Positions 45,424 through 54,374 of a stretch of DNA of 64,000 nucleotides are shown in pieces. The notes below the pieces were generated by a model. That model did no database searches, was not told the DNA's origin, and saw only the letters and a program-made list of their open reading frames with translations. The translations under genes were made by a program, and so were the position numbers. Source of the DNA: Paucisalibacillus globulus DSM 18846 (lineage in GTDB: Bacteria > Bacillota > Bacilli > Bacillales > Amphibacillaceae); assembly GCF_000482485.1 (NCBI RefSeq), contig NZ_AXVK01000021.1, positions 1 through 64,000 of the forward strand. Reading direction: 5' to 3'. Position 1 is the first letter of the stretch, and every line of letters starts with the position of its first letter.

Positions 45424-46599
45424 ATGCGTTTTTTTGCTGAATTACAATCCTTACTGAAAAAAAATATTCGAGACTATGGAATGTACATTGCGCTATTTGT
45501 TATTATGTTAACATTTACGATTTTAACGGATGGTTTATTTTTATCCTCAAGAAATATTAGTAATTTACTAGATTCTGCCGGATATATCGCTGTGCTTGCA
45601 GTCGGAGTTATGATTGTTATTGTTATTCGACATATCGATTTATCCATTGGATTTCTTGCAGGATTCTTAGGAGCTATTGCTGCTATTTTATTAATGAATG
45701 CTGGACTTCCAGTATATGCTGTCATCCCAATCATTTTAATCATTGGAACAATTATCGGCCTGACAACTGGTTTCCTTGTTGCTAATTTAGGAATTCCATC
45801 GTTTGTCGCAACATTAGCTGGCTGGCTGATATTTAGGGGAGCATTATTACAAGTAACTGGAGACTCAGGTACGCTTATTATCCAGGATGATACGTTTAAT
45901 GCTATCGGAAATGGCTATATTCCATCTATCACTCAAATTGGTGGATTACATCTACTATCTTTATTAGTAGGGCTACTAGGTATTTTGTTTTTTATCTATA
46001 GTTCCATATCCAAGCGTAAGAAAATGCTTCGGTATAATTTTGAAGTGGTGTCGAAACCAATATTTATGATTCAACTAGTATTTGTATCCGCTATCGTAGG
46101 CTATATAACTTGGATTTTAGCAGGATATAATGGGTTATCTTGGACACTAGTAATTATTCTACTTGTCGTCATTGTCTACCACTTTATTACAACCAAAACA
46201 GTGGTAGGAAGACATATTTATGCTGTGGGAAGTAATCCAGAAGCTGCCCATTTAAGTGGAATCAATGTGAAAAAGATTACACTCCTAGTATTTGGTTCCA
46301 TGGGATTACTTGCAGCGTTATCTGGGATCTTGTTTACCTCACGTTTACAATCTGCAACACCTACTGCCGGAACGTTATTTGAGCTAGATGCCATTGCTGC
46401 AGCCTATGTAGGAGGAGTATCCTCGGCAGGTGGGGTTGGAAGAGTAACTGGTGCTATTATTGGTGCGATTGTTATGGCAACGTTAACCAATGGAATGAAC
46501 TTACTAGGTGTAGGTATTTCCTATCAATATATGATACGTGGTGGTGTATTAGCACTTGCCGTTATCTTTGATGTGATGACAAGAAAAAGAGGGAGTTAG
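45424..46599 (+). CDS. Sugar ABC importer permease (XylH/GguB-like)
   Basis: A 391-residue permease with about ten membrane helices (BPD_transp_2). Family motifs are present: GVMIVIVIRHIDLSIGFLAGFLGA near the start and AYVGGVSSAGGVGRVTGAIIGAI near the end. The length of about 390 residues fits the XylH/GguB branch rather than the shorter RbsC. I chose ATG 45424, six bases after AGGGGGTGG; the GTG at 45415 lies in that site. It forms a homodimeric channel with the ATPase and the binding protein. A weak terminator follows. Confidence 0.92.
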   Translation: MRFFAELQSLLKKNIRDYGMYIALFVIMLTFTILTDGLFLSSRNISNLLDSAGYIAVLAVGVMIVIVIRHIDLSIGFLAGFLGAIAAILLMNAGLPVYAVIPIILIIGTIIGLTTGFLVANLGIPSFVATLAGWLIFRGALLQVTGDSGTLIIQDDTFNAIGNGYIPSITQIGGLHLLSLLVGLLGILFFIYSSISKRKKMLRYNFEVVSKPIFMIQLVFVSAIVGYITWILAGYNGLSWTLVIILLVVIVYHFITTKTVVGRHIYAVGSNPEAAHLSGINVKKITLLVFGSMGLLAALSGILFTSRLQSATPTAGTLFELDAIAAAYVGGVSSAGGVGRVTGAIIGAIVMATLTNGMNLLGVGISYQYMIRGGVLALAVIFDVMTRKRGS

Positions 46600-46612
46600 A
46601 CTTTAAACCATT

Positions 46613-46645
46613 GGAAAGGGCATGATGTCCTTTCCTTTACTATTT
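46613..46645 (+). terminator. Probable terminator after the importer operon
   Basis: GGAAAGG-GCATGATGT-CCTTTCC followed by TTTACTATTTT. The short stem and interrupted T-run suggest partial read-through into the sensor genes. Confidence 0.55.
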
Positions 46646-46789
46646 TATAAACCTCAATCAACTTTCATAAAATAGAATTGTTGAATTAAATATGTAGGTG
46701 ATATAGTAATAGGTACATATAATGTAATCATTCAGTAGATTCTGAACGACTGTATGAAAGCGAGTAGTTGGGAAAGGAGACACATCTAC

Positions 46790-47767
46790 TTGAAAAAGAC
46801 GACGCTTTTTATACTAGCCTTTATTTTTATTATTCTATGTTACTTCACTTTTACCTCCGCCGTAAGTGTCTTTGAATCCGATTGGGAATTACCAAAGCCA
46901 ATAAAGGAACGTGAATCACAATACCGACTAGTACTGATTACACAGGATATTGACACCCCTTTCTGGAATCAAGTTGGAAAAGCTGCACAGGAAGAAGCGG
47001 AAAAGTTTGGGGTAAGTCTAGAAGTATGGGGGAATTATGGAAATCATCATGAAGACTTTTTAAAAAACCTTGAGATTGCCATTCAATCAAAGGTAGATGG
47101 AATCATTGTACAGGGGTTAGATTCAGAGGAATTTAAGGAATTAACAAGAGTTAAAGCTTCCTTTTATGGGATTCCAATCATAACAATAGCTAATGATGTA
47201 CCGATAGAAGAGAGCCTTAGAAGAACGTATGTTGGGTCCAATCAATATGAAGCAGGACAGTTAATTGCTAAGCAGCTCATCGCAGATATGGGTGAAAAAG
47301 GTGATGTTGTATTAATGTACAATCAAGATGTTGAATATTATCAAGAGCAGCGATTAACTGGTATTGAAGATATATTCTATTTATATCCTGAAATTAAAAT
47401 GCATCATGCAAAAACATCGTATGCAAGGGAAGATGTCGTTGGTGCAACACAGAATATTTTAAATATGGTACCTGAAACAGACGCGTTTATTGCGGTAAAC
47501 GCTAATATTGTCGGTGCGATGGTTCGAGAAATTGGTAAGCGTTATCAAACCGAACCTTTTTATATTTATTCATTTGATGATGGTCCTGAATCTATCCCCT
47601 TACTAGAGAAAGGACTATTAGATGGTCTTGTTAAACAATCACCTGAACAGATGGGAAAAGAAAGTGTCGCAGCGATGTTAAAATGGCTGAATGGTGAGAC
47701 AGTACCATTGCACGCAGACGGATATTTAACAGAAATTCATATTGTGAAGGCAGATGGCGAGAAATGA
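46790..47767 (+). CDS. Membrane-anchored sugar-binding sensor protein (XylFII-like)
   Basis: A 325-residue protein: one N-terminal hydrophobic anchor (TTLFILAFIFIILCYFTFT) with no lipobox Cys, then a periplasmic-binding fold (RLVLITQDIDTPFWNQVGKA, VDGIIVQGLDSEEF, GIPIITIANDVPIEESLRRTYVGSNQ, AFIAVNANIVGAM). The adjacent LytS/YesM-type kinase overlaps its stop as ATGA. This is the layout of the clostridial XylFII-LytS-YesN system, in which a membrane-bound xylose-binding protein contacts the kinase instead of the importer. I chose TTG 46790, nine bases after AAAGGAG. The ligand is inferred only by analogy. Confidence 0.85.
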   Translation: MKKTTLFILAFIFIILCYFTFTSAVSVFESDWELPKPIKERESQYRLVLITQDIDTPFWNQVGKAAQEEAEKFGVSLEVWGNYGNHHEDFLKNLEIAIQSKVDGIIVQGLDSEEFKELTRVKASFYGIPIITIANDVPIEESLRRTYVGSNQYEAGQLIAKQLIADMGEKGDVVLMYNQDVEYYQEQRLTGIEDIFYLYPEIKMHHAKTSYAREDVVGATQNILNMVPETDAFIAVNANIVGAMVREIGKRYQTEPFYIYSFDDGPESIPLLEKGLLDGLVKQSPEQMGKESVAAMLKWLNGETVPLHADGYLTEIHIVKADGEK

Positions 47768-49227
47768 GTAAAATACAGAAAAAGATATGGACTGTATCAG
47801 CAATTTTACTTGTTATCATGTCGGCAATTTGGATAGTACTTACTTATTACAATAATAAAACATTAAATCAATATAATGGTATACTTGAGCGCTATTTAAG
47901 TATGAATGAAGTGACTACAGCTAGCCAGCGGGTGATTAATGCTTTAAATGATTACATGTTAAATCCTTCCTTAGATAATTTTGAAGAAATAGAAATGAGT
48001 AAACGCTTCGTACAACAAGCAAAGAATGACGTACATCAGCTAAGAAATATAGATAACGACTTTACGTTAACGAACTATATTCATTTGGTAGATAGCTTTA
48101 TTGAATCAACGGACCGTTTCATCTTGTTTTATTCAGAAAATGAGCTGGAGGCATCGACGAAGGAATTTGCCGAGGCGACGAGTATTTCGAACCACATCTC
48201 GGATATGACGCTAACATTAATTGAAAAGGAATTGAAAACATATGATAAATTCTATATCGGCATGATTAACCAATCATCGGAATTGAAAGAACTGGGGATA
48301 TGGATCATTCTCTTAATTGCATTCATTTTATTAATAGCTTCCTATTTATTTTCAAGAAGTATAACGAAGCCAGTACTTGAACTTACTAAAGCAGCTAATG
48401 AGCTTTCAAAAGGGAGATTTGACCGTCAAGTGAAGGTGGATACAAATGATGAAATAGCTTTCCTCGCCAAAACATTTGATCATATGAGAAAAAATATTAA
48501 TAAATTATTTATCGAAACAAAGCATAAGGCAAGGCTTGAGCATGAACTTCAGCAGAATCAAATCCTTTTACAAGAAAGCCAGTTTCGTAGTTTGCAAAAT
48601 CAAATCAATCCGCATTTTTTATTTAATACTCTTAATACGATATCGAAGAAGGCATATTTAGAAGGGGCGCAGGAGACAAGTGATTTGCTCGTTCATATAG
48701 CTGGAATATTACGGTATAACCTGAAACAGATGGATCGTTCCGTCACACTTAAGGAAGAGGTTGATGTGCTTAAGCAGTATGTGGAAATCCAAAAAGCAAG
48801 ACTAACAGATAGACTAGATTTTGAGATTGGTATTGATGAATCTTGCTTAAAGCAGTTAATTCCACCACTTACACTACAGCCACTTATAGAAAATGCTATT
48901 ATCCATGCAATAGAACCACGAGAAGATGGAGGGAAAATTTGGGTTCGTATTTACAATGGAATGAATCAGGTGACAATTGAAATAGAAGATGATGGTGTGG
49001 GAATGGATCCTAAGAAGATTGAACAAGTCCTTCAAGAACAGTATGAACCAACAGAAGGACATTCTACTGGTATTGGCTTTAGTAATGTCGTAAAACGTTT
49101 AAGACTATTTTATGGTGTTGAGGATACGGTCCGAATTGAAAGTGTCCTGGGAAGTTATACAAAAGTTGTCTTAAATCTACCGAAGCTAAGGGGGAAAGAG
49201 CATGATACAGGTCTTAATCGTGGATGA
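47764..49227 (+). CDS. Sensor histidine kinase, LytS/YesM type with HAMP
   Basis: A 487-residue kinase. Two membrane helices (about 8-27 and 178-198) bracket an extracellular four-helix-like sensor (TASQRVINALNDYML). A HAMP domain (about 198-250; SRSITKPVLELTKAANELSKG) leads to the His_kinase domain with H284 in NQINPHFLFNTLNTI and an HATPase domain (LTLQPLIENAIIHAI, DDGVGM, GIGFSNVVKRL). The extracellular part should contact the sugar-bound sensor protein encoded just upstream. The regulator gene overlaps its end by 26 bases, indicating tight coupling. Confidence 0.92.
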   Translation: MSKIQKKIWTVSAILLVIMSAIWIVLTYYNNKTLNQYNGILERYLSMNEVTTASQRVINALNDYMLNPSLDNFEEIEMSKRFVQQAKNDVHQLRNIDNDFTLTNYIHLVDSFIESTDRFILFYSENELEASTKEFAEATSISNHISDMTLTLIEKELKTYDKFYIGMINQSSELKELGIWIILLIAFILLIASYLFSRSITKPVLELTKAANELSKGRFDRQVKVDTNDEIAFLAKTFDHMRKNINKLFIETKHKARLEHELQQNQILLQESQFRSLQNQINPHFLFNTLNTISKKAYLEGAQETSDLLVHIAGILRYNLKQMDRSVTLKEEVDVLKQYVEIQKARLTDRLDFEIGIDESCLKQLIPPLTLQPLIENAIIHAIEPREDGGKIWVRIYNGMNQVTIEIEDDGVGMDPKKIEQVLQEQYEPTEGHSTGIGFSNVVKRLRLFYGVEDTVRIESVLGSYTKVVLNLPKLRGKEHDTGLNRG

Positions 49228-50752
49228 TGAACAAATAGAACGGGAAGGCATGAAGGCTATTTTACATCAGTCATTTCCTAGTCTAGTCTTGTTGGAGGCA
49301 AGAAATGGAAGCGCGGCAATTGAGAGGGCTAAAACATCAAAGCCTGAACTGATTCTAATGGATATTAAAATGCCTGGAATAAACGGTCTTGAAGCTTTAG
49401 CGCAAATTATGAAAGAATGTCCCGATGCTAAATTCATCATGGTAACAGCCTATGACACATTTGACTATATGCGAAAGGCAATTAAATTAGGTGCTTCTGA
49501 TTACTTGTTAAAACCAAGTAAGGCTAGTGATATCATAGAAACGGTCGGAAAAGTATTAAAAGAGATTGTGTTCGAGAGGAAATCGCGTGCGAAGACAGAG
49601 CTCCAACAATCCGTACTTCAACAAACGAGGACAGTGATAGAAACCGATCTTGTTACCCAGTTATTATTCGAGCATATTCATGAAGTTAGTTCTAATATTC
49701 TAGCACAGATTTTAGAAATTAATACGGCGAAGGAAATGTTTGTGGTAAATGTCATGATTAAGGGATCCACTACGAGCTATTCTATGGTCAAGGAGAGAGT
49801 TAGAAGGTCTGGAAATTGTTTAGTTGGTGCTCTTTCCAGTAGTCAATTGCCAATTATCGTATTTAGAAACTCAGCTGTTTCATTTCGTTCGCAAGCAATT
49901 TCTCTTTCAAAAGAAATCCTATCGGTGAAGAAGATAACGGATGAAGGTTGGTATATTGGTATTGGAAATGTTTATCCAACATTGGCGGATGTGAAGAAAT
50001 CCTATCAAGAATCTTTAATTGCCATGATGGGAAAAACTGCCCCATCACGATATCGTTTTTATGCGGAAATCTTGGTGGAGGGAGACAGGTCCCTGGAGCA
50101 AAAGGTGAAGCAAATAAAGGAAGAAATTCCGGATCAAATTAGGCTTGGGCAGTGGGATTTAGTGCGAACAGTTATCATCGGTTTACTTGAATTGTTTGAA
50201 CATCAAGGTGAAAATCCTATCCAAGTACAGCAAAGGATTTTAGAAATTTTATGGGTAGTATCACATGTGTTGAATGATGTAGGAATAGAAGCGGATACAC
50301 CATTATTTACGTATCAGCCAAATGATTATCTACAACTCCGTAATGAAACAGGAAAGTTAATTGATCAAATGAGGGATAGATATGATGCGTATTATCAGCG
50401 GTTAGAAGCGGATAATGTCGAGCAAATCAAACGATATATTATGGAGCATTCTCATGAGGAAATATCGCTGGAGACACTGGGAAAGAGAATGGGTTTGAGT
50501 CCAATTTATATCAGTAAATTATTTAAAGAAAAGTTAGGAATAAATTATATTGATTTTTTGACCAAGTGTCGTATTGAAAAAGCAAAGAATTTAATGCGAG
50601 ATCCGAAAAAGAGTATTAAAGAGATTGCAATAGAAGTAGGGTATCATGAACCAAACTATTTTAGTAAAGTCTTTAAGCGAACCGTTCATGTCTCCCCAAA
50701 AGAATATCAAAACGCTATTCTAGGAAAATGGAAAAGAATGAGAAAGTATTAA
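49202..50752 (+). CDS. AraC-type response regulator (YesN-like)
   Basis: A 516-residue response regulator: receiver domain (1-120) with phosphoacceptor D54 in LILMDIKMPG and K107 in LLKPSK, a middle region of about 270 residues, and a C-terminal AraC helix-turn-helix pair (about 410-510; LETLGKRMGLSPIYISKLFKEKLG, then IKEIAIEVGYHEPNYFSKVFKR). It presumably activates the sugar importer promoter at 42646. AAGGGGG precedes ATG 49202. Within the gene, bases 50086-50101 resemble an R1 repeat arm (GGGAGACAGGTCCCTGG) but are read in frame (VEGDRSLEQK). Confidence 0.92.
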   Translation: MIQVLIVDDEQIEREGMKAILHQSFPSLVLLEARNGSAAIERAKTSKPELILMDIKMPGINGLEALAQIMKECPDAKFIMVTAYDTFDYMRKAIKLGASDYLLKPSKASDIIETVGKVLKEIVFERKSRAKTELQQSVLQQTRTVIETDLVTQLLFEHIHEVSSNILAQILEINTAKEMFVVNVMIKGSTTSYSMVKERVRRSGNCLVGALSSSQLPIIVFRNSAVSFRSQAISLSKEILSVKKITDEGWYIGIGNVYPTLADVKKSYQESLIAMMGKTAPSRYRFYAEILVEGDRSLEQKVKQIKEEIPDQIRLGQWDLVRTVIIGLLELFEHQGENPIQVQQRILEILWVVSHVLNDVGIEADTPLFTYQPNDYLQLRNETGKLIDQMRDRYDAYYQRLEADNVEQIKRYIMEHSHEEISLETLGKRMGLSPIYISKLFKEKLGINYIDFLTKCRIEKAKNLMRDPKKSIKEIAIEVGYHEPNYFSKVFKRTVHVSPKEYQNAILGKWKRMRKY

Positions 50753-50765
50753 AGGGGGATATTCT

Positions 50766-51851
50766 TTGGAAAAGCATTTTCAAAAGATTACTAGAATATT
50801 AGTGTTCTTCTTTCTTATTATTCAATTAGTGGCCTGTGAGGTGGAACAGGGTACTAATATAAAAGAAGAGACATCACCTAATCTATTTACTGAATCTAAT
50901 ACAGAAAGTGCCCCTAATGACAATCTGAAAATTGGATTTTCGATGGACACATTAGAAGAAGAGCGCTGGTTGAAGGATAAAGAGCTTTTTACGAAAGAGC
51001 TAGAGGCATTAGGTGTAGAAGTAGACATTATGATAGCGGATGAGGATGCGGCATTACAAATTGCACAAGTAGAAACGATGATTAGTAACGGTGTGGATCT
51101 ATTAGTGGTAGTACCATACTATACGGAAACGGCTGCCGCAATTGTGGAAAAGGCACATTCAGCTGGAGTGAAGGTTGTTTCCTATGATCGTATCATAACT
51201 AACGCGAATGTAGACCTGTATATTTCGTTTGACAATGAAATGGTAGGGGAGATACAAGCGAAGTCCATTACAAATCTCGTGCCAAAAGGGAATTATGTCT
51301 ATATCGGTGGATCTGTAACCGATAATAATGCAATCCTTTTAAAGAAAGGTGTATTTAATGTCTTGCAACCATTTATCGATAGTGGAGACATTAAAGTAGT
51401 ATATGATCAATGGACAGAAGATTGGACTCCAGACAATGCGTACAAAAACATGTTAGAGGCCCTGGAAAAAAATAATAACCAGATTGATGCCGTGATAGCT
51501 GGGAATGATGGTACAGCTGGAGGGGCAATTAAAGCATTAGAGGAAAAAGGACTGGCTGGAATCATACCAGTTGCAGGTCAAGATGCAGACCTTGCAGCCA
51601 TACAACGAATTGTTCAAGGAACGCAGACAATGACCGCATATAAGCCAATCCGAGAGCTAGCCAAAAGAGCTGCAGAACTATCCGTAGAACTTGCAAAGGG
51701 AGAAACAATCGAAGTAGATCGTAAAATAAATAACGGGAAAATCGAAGTACCATCTGTCCTCCTTTCTCCAGTTGAAGTAAATATCAATAATATCGAAGAC
51801 ACAATAATCGCAGACGAATTTCACTCAAGTGAAGAAGTCTATGGTAATTAA
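50766..51851 (+). CDS. Second sugar-binding lipoprotein (XylF-like paralogue)
   Basis: A 361-residue lipoprotein with lipobox LVAC (Cys about 20), a Thr/Asn/Glu-rich linker, then a binding-protein fold (LKIGFSMDTLEEERWLKDKEL, MISNGVDLLVVVPYYTETAA, VKVVSYDRIITNANVDLYISFDNEM, GQDADLAAIQRIVQGTQTM). It resembles the importer binding protein at 42692 in the same positions (YDRxIT-x-A-x-V-D, GQDA). The start is TTG 50766 after AAAGGGGG. It sits 13 bases after the regulator gene without permease or ATPase of its own. It may feed the same importer with a different sugar, or act as a buffer for the sensor. Confidence 0.88.
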   Translation: MEKHFQKITRILVFFFLIIQLVACEVEQGTNIKEETSPNLFTESNTESAPNDNLKIGFSMDTLEEERWLKDKELFTKELEALGVEVDIMIADEDAALQIAQVETMISNGVDLLVVVPYYTETAAAIVEKAHSAGVKVVSYDRIITNANVDLYISFDNEMVGEIQAKSITNLVPKGNYVYIGGSVTDNNAILLKKGVFNVLQPFIDSGDIKVVYDQWTEDWTPDNAYKNMLEALEKNNNQIDAVIAGNDGTAGGAIKALEEKGLAGIIPVAGQDADLAAIQRIVQGTQTMTAYKPIRELAKRAAELSVELAKGETIEVDRKINNGKIEVPSVLLSPVEVNINNIEDTIIADEFHSSEEVYGN

Positions 51852-51906
51852 GAGCCATGGGGACAGGTTCCTCGGCCGGCGCAGAAAGCGAGGCCGAGGA
51901 ACCTGG
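51851..51906. repeat. R1 inverted repeat pair
   Basis: GAGCCATGGGGACAGGTTCC and the opposite arm GGCCGAGGAACCTGGGAC; the second arm is mutated and truncated. It overlaps the last base of the preceding stop codon. Confidence 0.65.
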
Positions 51907-51984
51907 GACTGGGACTGCGATTACTCGCCCCACCGAAGACCTTTTGCGGTTATTCTCCCAGCGAAAAGATTTATCACCGTGGCC

Positions 51985-52428
51985 TTAAATCGTATATTTA
52001 AATATAAGCTCCCCATTAGGATCTTTTTCGTTTATATAATCAAATCCTAAGCTTTTATATAAGCGATAAGCTGCTTCATTTTCCTCAACAATACTTAAAT
52101 AAATAACGCTTACTCCATATTCTTTTGAGACGATATCAATAAGCTTCTGCATTGCGATTCTACCAAGGCCCTTTCCTTGGTATTTTTCATCAATCATGAT
52201 TCTGTCAATCCAAGTATCTTTATTGGGACCAAAAGCTCCGTACATAGCAAATCCAACCATATTCTCATCTTCATAGATTGCTACTGGATGCCATTCAGGG
52301 TATATTTTAGCTTCACTCAAGCATTCATCTACCGTTTCAATATAGTTTTCTTGTCCTCTTTTTATTTTTATTTTTCTAACGATATCTTCATTAGAAGAAT
52401 CAATATCTTTAAAATATATCTTAACCAT
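51985..52428 (-). CDS. GNAT-family N-acetyltransferase
   Basis: A 147-residue acetyltransferase with the acetyl-CoA motif A (IMIDEKYQGKGLGRIAMQKLI; Q-x-x-G-x-G) and motif B (YLSIVEENEAAYRLYKSLGFD). The length and the W-H-P-V-A-I-Y-E-D-E start of the sheet recall spermidine acetyltransferases (PaiA/BltD-like), but the substrate is unproven. GAGGAGAG lies before ATG 52428. Confidence 0.87.
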   Translation of the reverse strand: MVKIYFKDIDSSNEDIVRKIKIKRGQENYIETVDECLSEAKIYPEWHPVAIYEDENMVGFAMYGAFGPNKDTWIDRIMIDEKYQGKGLGRIAMQKLIDIVSKEYGVSVIYLSIVEENEAAYRLYKSLGFDYINEKDPNGELIFKYTI

Positions 52429-52513
52429 GTATTATCTCTCCTCCGATTGTTCGCTACATTTATCAGTGCTTTCCAATTATGAGATTCTTACTCTTAAGAT
52501 GCACTGCAAAATC

Positions 52514-52538
52514 AGGCCAAGGAACCCGTCCCCATGGT
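52514..52538. repeat. R1 repeat, single arm
   Basis: GGCCAAGGAACCCGTCCCCATGG, directly after the TetR stop. No second arm. Confidence 0.6.
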
Positions 52539-52540
52539 CT

Positions 52541-53140
52541 TTAAATCTCCCCAACATACCGAACGGCGGCCATATGTGTCCTGGTCAATTTTATAACTTC
52601 TTCAATAAATTCCTTCTGTGTAGCCTTGAATCCTGTATTAATCCAATGGGACAATAGACCATAAAAACCGTAAGCGGTATAGCGTGTGAAGTAATCCATG
52701 TCAACTGGCATGTTATTAATTGTTTTGAATTGGAACTTTTCCTGGTAAATTTTTAAGATAGTTTGTGGGAATTTTGTATGTAATCCCGGAATGGTGTCTT
52801 GATAGGTAATCAATTCGAAAAAGTTACGATTCTCGTAAATATAGGAAATGATCTCAAAGGATCGTGCGTTTAGCTTACCTGTATTCACCTTTCTAATTAT
52901 TTCATATGGTATTGCTACAGCGTCCTCCAATCCTTTTAGCATACTATCTAGTAAATCTTCGGCTAAATAGAATTTATCATGGTAATGGATATAGAAGGTA
53001 CTTCGGTTATATTTGGAATGCTCTACAATATCTTTCACAGTGACAGCTTGGAAGCCTTTTTCTTTAATTAGGTCAATGAGAGCTAGTTGTAAATGTTCTT
53101 TTGTACGATTCTTTCGTGGAGTTGTGAGACTTTCCACCAT
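52541..53140 (-). CDS. TetR-family transcriptional regulator
   Basis: A 199-residue TetR-type repressor. The N-terminal helix-turn-helix spans residues 10-55 (KEHLQLALIDLIKEKGFQAV, then DIVEHSKYNRSTFYIHYHDKF). The C-terminal domain (TetR_C_7-like) reads ISYIYENRNFFELITYQD. I chose ATG 53140, seven bases after GGAGGG. It is divergent from an SDR gene, with a 27-bp palindrome between them that is a good operator candidate, so it probably controls itself and the SDR. Confidence 0.9.
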   Translation of the reverse strand: MVESLTTPRKNRTKEHLQLALIDLIKEKGFQAVTVKDIVEHSKYNRSTFYIHYHDKFYLAEDLLDSMLKGLEDAVAIPYEIIRKVNTGKLNARSFEIISYIYENRNFFELITYQDTIPGLHTKFPQTILKIYQEKFQFKTINNMPVDMDYFTRYTAYGFYGLLSHWINTGFKATQKEFIEEVIKLTRTHMAAVRYVGEI

Positions 53141-53187
53141 GTAGATCCCTCCAATTATAAACATTTTGTGAAATTAACGTATTTGCG

Positions 53188-53225
53188 ATAGACATTAGTA
53201 ATGAATATGTCTATTACGTAGACAT
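53188..53225. promoter_or_regulatory. Candidate TetR operator in the divergent promoter
   Basis: ATAGACAT (53188-53195) and ATGTCTAT (53207-53214) form an 8-11-8 inverted repeat. A third half-site TAGACAT lies at 53219-53225. The location between the divergent TetR and SDR genes supports the call. Confidence 0.55.
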
Positions 53226-53336
53226 TGCTGAATCTATTAATGATTGGAATACCTCTGAAAAGATACTAAAATAAGAATGTAAACCTTTTCAAAATTAATA
53301 GGTTATCCTATATATTATAACAGGGGGAATAGACAA

Positions 53337-54074
53337 ATGGGTAAATTACAAGACAAAGTAGCAGTCATCACTGGTGGAGTATCTGGTATTGGGGCTGCAA
53401 CAGCACGTTTATTTGCTGCTGAAGGGGCTAAATTAGTATTAGTAGATTTTAATGAAGAAAAAGGTGCTGCTTTTGAAGCTGAATTAAAAGCAGAAGGTTA
53501 TGAAGCTGTATTTGTGAAGGCGGATGTAACTAGTGAAGCAGATGTGAAAAACATTTATGATACAACTTTATCTACATTTGGAAAAGTAGATGTTCTATTT
53601 AATAATGCTGGAATTGGTGCTGTTAAACCAACAGAAGAATTAACCTATACAGAGTGGAGAAAAACAGTAGAAGTGGACTTAGATGGCGTATTCTTAGTTG
53701 CTCAAGCTGCTATCAAAGAATTCTTGAAAACTGGTGGCGGTGTAATTGTTAATACTGCTTCTATGTATGGTTGGGTTGGATCACCTGGAAGTGCAGCATA
53801 TAACGCAGCAAAAGCGGGTGTGATTAACTTAAGTCGTTCACTTGGCTTAGAATATGCAGAGCGCAATATTCGCGTCAACGCACTATGTCCAGGATTTATT
53901 GAAACACCAATCCTAGGTGAAACAGATAGACAATTCCTAACAAACGCAACTCCAATGAAACGTCTAGGTAAACCAGAAGAAATGGCAAAAGCTGTTCTAT
54001 TCATGGCTAGCGATGACTCTAGCTTCATGACTGGTAATTCTCTAATTGTTGACGGCGGGTACACAGCCCAATAG
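53337..54074 (+). CDS. Short-chain dehydrogenase/reductase
   Basis: A 245-residue classical SDR. The nucleotide motif is TGGVSGIGAATA, the structural motif NNAG, the catalytic Ser in NTASMYGW, and Y-x3-K in AYNAAKAG. D37 in LVLVDFNEE at the end of beta 2 suggests NAD preference. The substrate is unknown; it may be what the TetR partner senses. A CAGGGGGAA box precedes ATG 53337. Its 3' end, including the terminator, is duplicated at 55936-56047 on the far side of the next two genes. Confidence 0.9.
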   Translation: MGKLQDKVAVITGGVSGIGAATARLFAAEGAKLVLVDFNEEKGAAFEAELKAEGYEAVFVKADVTSEADVKNIYDTTLSTFGKVDVLFNNAGIGAVKPTEELTYTEWRKTVEVDLDGVFLVAQAAIKEFLKTGGGVIVNTASMYGWVGSPGSAAYNAAKAGVINLSRSLGLEYAERNIRVNALCPGFIETPILGETDRQFLTNATPMKRLGKPEEMAKAVLFMASDDSSFMTGNSLIVDGGYTAQ

Positions 54075-54094
54075 TCGTCTAATAAAAAATAAGT

Positions 54095-54133
54095 AATCCA
54101 TCTTGAACGTAGTTTTCGAGATGGATTTTTTTT
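54095..54133 (+). terminator. Terminator of the SDR gene
   Basis: AATCCATCT and AGATGGATT form the stem, followed by TTTTTTT. A diverged copy lies at 56005-56047. Confidence 0.88.
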
Positions 54134-54374
54134 ATGAGGAAAGTATAAAACACCCTTCCTACTTTTTTACCACAACTACACTCTTTTTAAGTAAAGAAAA
54201 TGATTCCAAATACACTTCCTCCTGTTTGATAGATGGATAATAATAGATACAAGTGCCTATCAGCAAAAGGACTTCACTTACATTAACCATTCTGTACATA
54301 ATTCTACTAAAAACTTATATATCATATATCCAAAAAAGACTATTTCAGATTTATTGATACGGGAGGCGAATCAT
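54134..54374. other. Promoter region of the ART-like gene
   Basis: 241 bases without a gene, AT-rich. GGGAGG at its end is the ribosome binding site of the next gene. No clear promoter hexamers. Confidence 0.4.
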
